Assembly (NCBI RefSeq): GCF_003991205.1
Contig: NZ_RXOZ01000032.1
Coordinates: 1-64,000 of the forward strand
Source: Georgenia sp. SYP-B2076
GTDB lineage: Bacteria > Actinomycetota > Actinomycetes > Actinomycetales > Actinomycetaceae
Reading direction: 5' to 3'
DNA length: 64,000 bases
Shown one piece after another: positions 60,101 to 64,000 of this stretch. The translations under genes and the position numbers were made by a program. The notes beneath the pieces were generated by a model. That model had not been told where the DNA came from and searched no databases. It saw nothing but the letters and a program-made list of their open reading frames with translations. Every line of letters begins with the position of its first letter. Position 1 is the first letter of the stretch.

Positions 60101-60193
60101 GGCCAGGGCCAGGAAGGCCCGTCGCCCGAACCTGCCGACGACCGCTGGCGCGACGATGGCCGCAACAGCGTGGATCATCAGCAGTTCAAGCAA
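57146..60193 (-). CDS. mrpA: Mrp Na+/H+ antiporter subunit A fused to B
   Basis: A 1015-residue subunit. The first 750 residues are the NuoL-like MrpA body, with [66 protein letters not shown] and [21 protein letters not shown]. The C-terminal part, from about 840, is the MrpB domain ([41 protein letters not shown]). This A-B fusion is normal in actinobacteria. It is first in the six-frame operon A(B)CDEFG. A TTG at 60193 with AGGAG upstream is taken as start; an ATG at 60178 is the alternative. Expression is probably linked to salt or alkaline stress. Confidence 0.93.
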   Translation of the reverse strand: [1015 protein letters not shown]

Positions 60194-60321
60194 GGCCGCT
60201 CCTGGATAAGCGTGGGCGTCGGGCGGGGTGCGGTCGGACGTGTGCAGTTGTCCCCGGACCGGGCACCATGCGATCCCGAGCCGTCACGGCCCGGGCAGAG
60301 CACAACGGGGATTGCCACCAT

Positions 60322-60357
60322 CCTAACAAGGCGACCTCGCCTAACAAGGCGACCTCG
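60322..60357. repeat. 18-bp exact tandem repeat
   Basis: CCTAACAAGGCGACCTCG occurs twice head to tail, without mismatch, about 130 bases upstream of the mrpA start. It is AT-richer than its surroundings. It could be a duplicated regulatory site or slippage. Confidence 0.88.
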
Positions 60358-60457
60358 GCGCCAGCGGCATGGGGGGCCGTAGGGCCCCGTGGGAAACGCC
60401 GTCGACGCCGCCCGCGGACCAGGCCGACCAGCCGCTCCCCGCAACGCCGCGCCCCTC

Positions 60458-60630
60458 CCACCGCGCCGAGCGACACGTGATGGCTGCCTCCCGGGCGCTA
60501 GACCCGACCAGAAGGTGCCACTCGACGCCCCCACCGCGCCGAACGACACGTTATGGCTGCCTCCCCGGCGCCAGACCCGACCGCAAGGTGCCACTCGACG
60601 CCCCCACCACGCCCAGCGATACGAAATGGT
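60458..60630. repeat. 73-bp tandem direct repeat, about 2.4 copies
   Basis: Copies begin at 60458, 60531 and 60604. The first two differ at about 6 of 73 positions; the third follows for roughly 27 bases and then diverges. Each unit begins CCACCGCGCCGA(A/G)CGACACGT and includes AAGGTGCCACTCGACGCCC. Drift between copies shows it is not brand new. Confidence 0.88.
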
Positions 60631-60752
60631 TAGGGTCCCGAGGGCGAGGGCCGGCCAGCCGGCGGCGGGTGTGCTCGTGCTGCCGGTTCTCTGGCGTGAG
60701 CGGATGCCCGCGGGTGAGACGGAGCCGTCAGCGCGCGAGTCCTCGGGCGCCG

Positions 60753-61643
60753 TCAGCCCGCGAGGTCCTCGGGCGCCACCAGGAAGCCGTCGTCGTCGCA
60801 GACCTCCCCGCCGACGGTGCCGTGCAGGGCCGCCGCGGCGCGTTCGATCACCGCGGCCGCCTCGGCCCGGGCCTGCCGCACGGCCAGCGTCGGGCGGGTC
60901 ACGTAGGCGAGCTCTGGCCGTGTCGGTCGCCACCGGATCTCGTAGGACACCACGCCGCCGAGCGCCCAGTCGGTGCCGCGCAGCACCGTCGGCGGGTGCT
61001 GGAGCCCGGTCACGTCGACGACGACGAGGTCGCCGCCACCGACGTCGGTGACCAGCGCGTAGCCCTCGAGCTCGTTCTCCGCGAGCTCCTCGGGGATCTC
61101 GTCCAGCAGCGAGCGCACGCTCGGCAGCACCCCGGCGAGCACCTGGAGGCAGGCGTCGTGCTCGAGCCACACGGGTGCGAGGACGGTCAGGTCGAGGGCG
61201 GAGTCCGGGTCGGGCACGACGACGGCACCCGTGCCGGCGAGCCGCAGCGCCCCGTGCAGGCGGCGGGCGAAGGCGCGCAGGTGCTCGAGCGCCGTCGCCT
61301 CTGCTCCCTCGGGGACGCCCTGCGGGAACGCGTCGAGCACCGGGTCCATGCCGCGCAGCTCGGCCGGCAGCGGGCCGCCGCGCTGCGGCGGGCACAGCAG
61401 GAGATAGGCCTGCTCGGTCCACTCAGGCAGATCCAGGCCGGTGCGCACACCCGCGCTCACCGACCAGGGGCCGGTGAGGTGGACGCCGGACAGGAGCTGC
61501 AGCTGGCCGGGCGCGGCCCACCCGGCGTCGGCGCTGCGGGAGACGGCGAGCGCCTCGAGCTCGTCCGGGTCGATGTCGCCGGGCAGGAGCAGGAGGTGGT
61601 GGTCGGCGGCCAGCCCGTCCTCGAACGCGGCCGTCTCGGTCAC
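60753..61643 (-). CDS. Hypothetical protein coupled to dcd
   Basis: A 296-residue soluble protein of no family I recognise. It is rich in hydrophobic/acidic strands: [137 protein letters not shown]. No catalytic motif or membrane segment stands out. The GTG start at 61643 overlaps the dcd stop as GTGA, so it is translated with dCTP deaminase. Confidence 0.8.
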   Translation of the reverse strand: MTETAAFEDGLAADHHLLLLPGDIDPDELEALAVSRSADAGWAAPGQLQLLSGVHLTGPWSVSAGVRTGLDLPEWTEQAYLLLCPPQRGGPLPAELRGMDPVLDAFPQGVPEGAEATALEHLRAFARRLHGALRLAGTGAVVVPDPDSALDLTVLAPVWLEHDACLQVLAGVLPSVRSLLDEIPEELAENELEGYALVTDVGGGDLVVVDVTGLQHPPTVLRGTDWALGGVVSYEIRWRPTRPELAYVTRPTLAVRQARAEAAAVIERAAAALHGTVGGEVCDDDGFLVAPEDLAG

Positions 61644-62230
61644 GGGAGGCCCGCCTCGATGACCGTGCGCTCGAAGTTCACGTGCGAACGGGAGGCCGTG
61701 GGCCCGCGCTGACCCTGGTAGCGCGAGCCCGTCGCGCCGGAGCCGTAGGGACGCTCGGCGGCCGAGGATAGCTGGAAGAAGCACAGCTGGCCGATCTTCA
61801 TCCCCGGCCACAGCATGATCGGCATCGTCGCCGTGTTGGACAGCTCCAGGGTGACGTGCCCGGTGAAGCCGGGGTCGATGAAGCCGGCGGTGGAGTGCGT
61901 GAGCAGGCCGAGGCGGCCGAGTGACGACTTGCCCTCCAGGCGCGCGGCGATGTCGTCCGGCAGCGTGACGGTCTCGTACGTGGCGCCGAGGACGAACTCG
62001 CCGGGGTGGAGGACGAGCGGGGCGTCCGGGCCGGCGTCGACCAGGCGGGTGAGCTCGGGCTGGTCCTCCGCCGGGTCGATGACCGGGTACTTGTGGTTGT
62101 CGAAGAGCCGGAAGAGGCGGTCGAGCCGCACGTCGTAGCTCGCGGGCTGGATCATCCCGGGCTCGTACGGGTCGATGAGGACCCGTCCTGCGTCGATCTG
62201 GGCGCGAATGTCGCGGTCGGAGAGCAGCAC
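61640..62230 (-). CDS. dcd: dCTP deaminase
   Basis: A 196-residue enzyme matching Dcd: [39 protein letters not shown], the substrate loop [56 protein letters not shown] (with catalytic Glu and Arg), and the C-terminal [13 protein letters not shown]. It makes dUTP (or, in the bifunctional form, dUMP) from dCTP for thymidylate synthesis. The GTG at 62230 gives the standard MLLSDRDI N-terminus and has AGGATGG upstream; an ATG at 62239 adds three residues. Confidence 0.95.
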   Translation of the reverse strand: MLLSDRDIRAQIDAGRVLIDPYEPGMIQPASYDVRLDRLFRLFDNHKYPVIDPAEDQPELTRLVDAGPDAPLVLHPGEFVLGATYETVTLPDDIAARLEGKSSLGRLGLLTHSTAGFIDPGFTGHVTLELSNTATMPIMLWPGMKIGQLCFFQLSSAAERPYGSGATGSRYQGQRGPTASRSHVNFERTVIEAGLP

Positions 62231-62348
62231 GGCGACCATCCTGCCATCCAAGCAACCGCGGCCAGCCGCAGGTGTGGTGCCCGCCCTTGTGCGGTGACAG
62301 GTCGTCTACTGACGACGACGCGTCATCTACTGACGACGCGGCGGGTGG

Positions 62349-62909
62349 TCAGTTGGTCAGCGGTCGCCCGTCCGCGTCGACGCTGTAGTACCCCGTCCTC
62401 GACACGAGGTAGAGCACACCCTCGACGAGTCCCCACAGGTGGCCGAGCCCGAACGTCAGGATCGTCACGACGATCTGGAGGATGCCGATCCCGGTATATC
62501 CGAGGTAGAAGCGGTGGATGCCGAGGCCGCCGAGCAGGATGCCGAGGACGCCGGCCACGACCCGCGACCGGGCGTGGGGATCCGCGTACGGCTGGTAGCC
62601 GTACGGCTGCCCCTGGGGCGGCTGACCGGAAGTGGGCTGGCCATACTGCGGTTGCCCGTACTGAGGCTGGTCAAAGGGCGGCTGGCCCTGGCTGGAGGGC
62701 GGCTGGCCGAAGTCCCGCTGGCTGGGGCCCGGCCCCGGCCCGGAAGGCGCGGCGCCGTACGCTGGCGGCCGGTCGAAGCCGGGAGCTCCGGGGACCTCTT
62801 GGCCTGGGCCGGGGAGGTGCGGGCCGTCCGGTTGCCCGGCCCCCTCCGGAGGCACGGGTCGACCGCCGGCGTGCGGGTCGTCCGGACCGGGATTCGTGGG
62901 GGTCGTCAT
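62349..62909 (-). CDS. TM2 domain protein with Gln/Pro/Tyr-rich N-terminus
   Basis: A 186-residue protein. The first 115 residues are disordered Pro/Gly/Gln-rich sequence with short QPQYG and GQPP repeats. The TM2 domain (about 117-175) has two helices and the GxHRFYLGY motif: VVAGVLGILLGGLGIHRFYLGYTGIGILQIVVTILTFGLGHLWGLVEGVLYLV. Function unknown; TM2 proteins are small membrane proteins found across bacteria. It is divergent from the tRNA-Gly gene. Confidence 0.92.
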   Translation of the reverse strand: MTTPTNPGPDDPHAGGRPVPPEGAGQPDGPHLPGPGQEVPGAPGFDRPPAYGAAPSGPGPGPSQRDFGQPPSSQGQPPFDQPQYGQPQYGQPTSGQPPQGQPYGYQPYADPHARSRVVAGVLGILLGGLGIHRFYLGYTGIGILQIVVTILTFGLGHLWGLVEGVLYLVSRTGYYSVDADGRPLTN

Positions 62910-62990
62910 GCCTCTGGCCTCTCGTCACCTAGGATGAGTTCGTCGTGCACGGACCGATATAGGTATAGTGGCGACGCGTCACAGGCGCAC

Positions 62991-63064
62991 GCGGGTGTAG
63001 TTCAATGGTAGAACTTCAGCTTCCCAAGCTGATAGCGCGGGTTCGATTCCCGTCACCCGCTCCA
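62991..63064 (+). tRNA. tRNA-Gly (anticodon CCC), CCA encoded
   Basis: A complete cloverleaf: acceptor GCGGGTG/CACCCGC, D-arm GTTC...GAAC, anticodon stem TCAGC/GCTGA around loop TTCCCAA (anticodon CCC), T-arm GCGGG-TTCGATT-CCCGT and a genome-encoded CCA at 63062-63064. It decodes GGG. A TATAGT hexamer (62964-62969) about 22 bases upstream is the likely -10. A long hairpin begins 12 bases downstream. Confidence 0.97.
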
Positions 63065-63075
63065 CATGGAGGTGC

Positions 63076-63121
63076 ACGGCAAGAGCCGCAGTCGGAGGTA
63101 GTCCGATGCGGCTCTTGCCGT
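63076..63121 (+). terminator. Strong hairpin terminator after tRNA-Gly
   Basis: A perfect 15-bp stem ACGGCAAGAGCCGCA / TGCGGCTCTTGCCGT is extended, after one bulged G, by TCGGA/TCCGA closing a 5-base loop. That is 20 paired bases in 46. No T run follows. Position directly after the tRNA supports termination or 3' processing. Confidence 0.8.
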
Positions 63122-63281
63122 CTCGACGAAGGTTGTCGTAAACCAGCCGGCACAGACGTCGCTCATGATGATCGGGGGGCGGGGCCGCTCCAGTGCCACG
63201 GACCACTTCGGTGGAGGGAACCGGCACCGAGTTGGACCAAACGCGGTGCGCCGCGCGGACCGCGCGCGTAGCCTCCCGGCC

Positions 63282-63665
63282 ATGGACTTCCGCCTCGAGC
63301 TCGTCCAGGTCCCCGTCTCCGATGTCGACCGCGCCAAGGACTTCTACACCGAGAAGGCCGGCTTCCACGTCGACCACGACCACGACGTCGGCGGCGGCAT
63401 CCGCTTCGTCCAGCTCACCCCGCCGGGCTCGCCGGCGTCGATCGCGATCGGCACGGGGCTGAGCACGATGGCGCCGGGCTCGGTGGAGGGCCTGCAGCTG
63501 GTCGTCACCGACATCGAGGCGGCCCACGACGAGCTCGCGGCGCGCGGGACGGACGTCAGCGACATCCAGGACATGCCCTGGGGCTCCTTCGTCTTCTTCG
63601 CCGACCCGGACGGCAACCGGTGGGCCGTCCAGCAGATCACACCTCGCACCGCCGCCGGCGCCTGA
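63282..63665 (+). CDS. VOC-family (glyoxalase-like) protein
   Basis: A 127-residue single VOC domain of two beta-alpha-beta-beta-beta modules: LELVQVPVSDVDRAKDFYTEKAGFHVDHDHDVGGGIRFVQLTPPGSPASIAIGTG, then LVVTDIEAAHDELAARG and GSFVFFADPDGNRWAVQQI. Single-domain VOC proteins dimerise and may act as dioxygenases, isomerases or resistance-binding proteins; the metal ligands cannot be assigned firmly. The ATG follows CTCCCGGC rather than a good ribosome site. Confidence 0.88.
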   Translation: MDFRLELVQVPVSDVDRAKDFYTEKAGFHVDHDHDVGGGIRFVQLTPPGSPASIAIGTGLSTMAPGSVEGLQLVVTDIEAAHDELAARGTDVSDIQDMPWGSFVFFADPDGNRWAVQQITPRTAAGA

Positions 63666-63761
63666 CGCCCAGCACCCCCCGCGACACCGCTGACGCCCGG
63701 CGGCCAGGACCACCAGGGCGGACCGCCAGGACTGCCGAGGCCGCGACGACGGCCCGGGACG

Positions 63762-64000
63762 TCATGGCCGCCGCGCCCCCGCCGTCGTCCGCTCCCGCGC
63801 GAGGGTGCGCCAGAGCCAGCCCGACGGCACCTCGCGGCCGTGGATCACGTACTCCCGGGTCGCCTCGTCCACGACGGTGTTCTCCAGGTCCAGGCGCGCA
63901 CCCGGCTGCCCGGCGAGCAGGATCTCGTCGCCCGGCGCGAGCACGAAGTCGTCGTCCGGCGCGATGGTCCGCTCCTGCCCCCTGACCACCACGAGCGGCA
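63762..64000 (-). CDS. C-terminal part of a TrkA-C (RCK) domain protein, probable K+ channel or transporter
   Basis: Only the last 79 or so codons are in the window; the frame stays open to the right edge. The segment VVRGQERTIAPDDDFVLAPGDEILLAGQPGARLDLENTVVDEATREYVIHG has the PxxDxxLxxGDxLLLxG signature of TrkA-C domains that gate K+ channels or transporters. It ends EVPSGWLWRTLARERTTAGARRP. The parent protein cannot be named without the upstream sequence. Confidence 0.75.
   Translation of the reverse strand, partial: PLVVVRGQERTIAPDDDFVLAPGDEILLAGQPGARLDLENTVVDEATREYVIHGREVPSGWLWRTLARERTTAGARRP

Larger units (their letters stand above)
60194..60752. other. Gene-free region upstream of mrp, rich in direct repeats
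   Basis: 559 bases between the mrpA start and the end of the dcd-linked gene. It holds an 18-bp exact direct repeat and a 73-bp tandem repeat (listed separately). I see no convincing gene on either strand; frames that cross it have unlikely Arg/Gly-rich composition. The mrp promoter must lie in its left part. Confidence 0.7.

Noticed and set aside
57386-60382. 998-codon plus-strand frame opposite mrpA
   Set aside because: Shadow of mrpA; composition dominated by Gly, His, Arg, Glu with no family resemblance.
62979-63713. Long minus-strand frame ending in VTGIEPALSAWEAEVLPLNYTRVRL
   Set aside because: Its C-terminus is the antisense of tRNA-Gly and the rest is antisense to the VOC gene; this is a familiar false annotation.

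Overview
The window is very GC-rich, densely packed chromosomal DNA from an actinobacterium, probably a Micrococcales member (the Georgenia/Cellulomonas neighbourhood is an inference from gene content, not a search). Supporting signs are an HspR-controlled dnaK operon with HAIR operators, a mycothiol-type LMW phosphatase/arsenate reductase, an Mrp antiporter with fused A/B subunits, a DUF4235 protein, many GTG starts and frequent 4-bp GTGA/ATGA gene overlaps. I see no phage, insertion sequence, rRNA or CRISPR array.

Layout. 1-3.3 kb: end of a thiolase, a prolyl oligopeptidase and a HIT protein. 3.3-7.6 kb (minus): dnaK-grpE-dnaJ-hspR with two HAIR sites upstream. 7.8-8.2 kb: a SnoaL-like protein. 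8.2-22.7 kb: an aromatic catabolic region. It holds homoprotocatechuate (3,4-dihydroxyphenylacetate) meta-cleavage genes (aldolase, hydratase, extradiol dioxygenase, CHMS dehydrogenase, GntR regulator, FAH-RraA fusion), a divergent MHS transporter, a ThDP enzyme, an IclR regulator, a class A flavoprotein hydroxylase and succinate-semialdehyde dehydrogenase. Two divergent promoters in this region share the identical 12-bp palindrome ATCGTATACGAT. 22.7-27 kb (minus): a coupled four-gene operon led by a quinol-type nitric oxide reductase and followed by a four-cysteine membrane protein, a stomatin-like SPFH protein and a small membrane protein. 28.2-29.4 kb: a tandem glycine riboswitch before an EamA/DMT transporter. 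29.4-34.4 kb: TfoX-like protein, a LysE/LysG-type exporter and regulator pair, an orphan PIN protein, a HutH-like protein without the canonical MIO motif, a phosphatase and a PPOX flavoprotein. 34.5-38.4 kb: GNAT, DUF4921, lipase maturation factor family, RidA. 38.6-41.7 kb: GH65 phosphorylase with beta-phosphoglucomutase. 41.9-48.6 kb: small stress-type proteins, TMEM175 channel, TspO, SDR/DUF2867, a family A polymerase and an LMW phosphatase. 48.6-53 kb (minus): thiamine-type ABC transporter under a TPP riboswitch. 53-60.2 kb (minus): DUF4235 and a complete mrpABCDEFG cluster. 60.2-64 kb: a repeat-rich gap, a dcd-linked unknown gene, dcd, TM2 protein, tRNA-Gly(CCC), a VOC protein and the end of a TrkA-C protein.

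How the genes work together. In the catabolic region the ring-cleavage dioxygenase, dehydrogenase, FAH-type isomerase/decarboxylase, hydratase, aldolase and SSADH together carry homoprotocatechuate to pyruvate and succinate. No HpaBC-type hydroxylase is present here; the flavoprotein hydroxylase is the obvious supplier of the catechol. The least described items are the FAH-RraA fusion, the shared operators, the HutH-like protein lacking the MIO serine, and the nor operon containing a transposase-like CP...CxxCP...C motif in a membrane protein.
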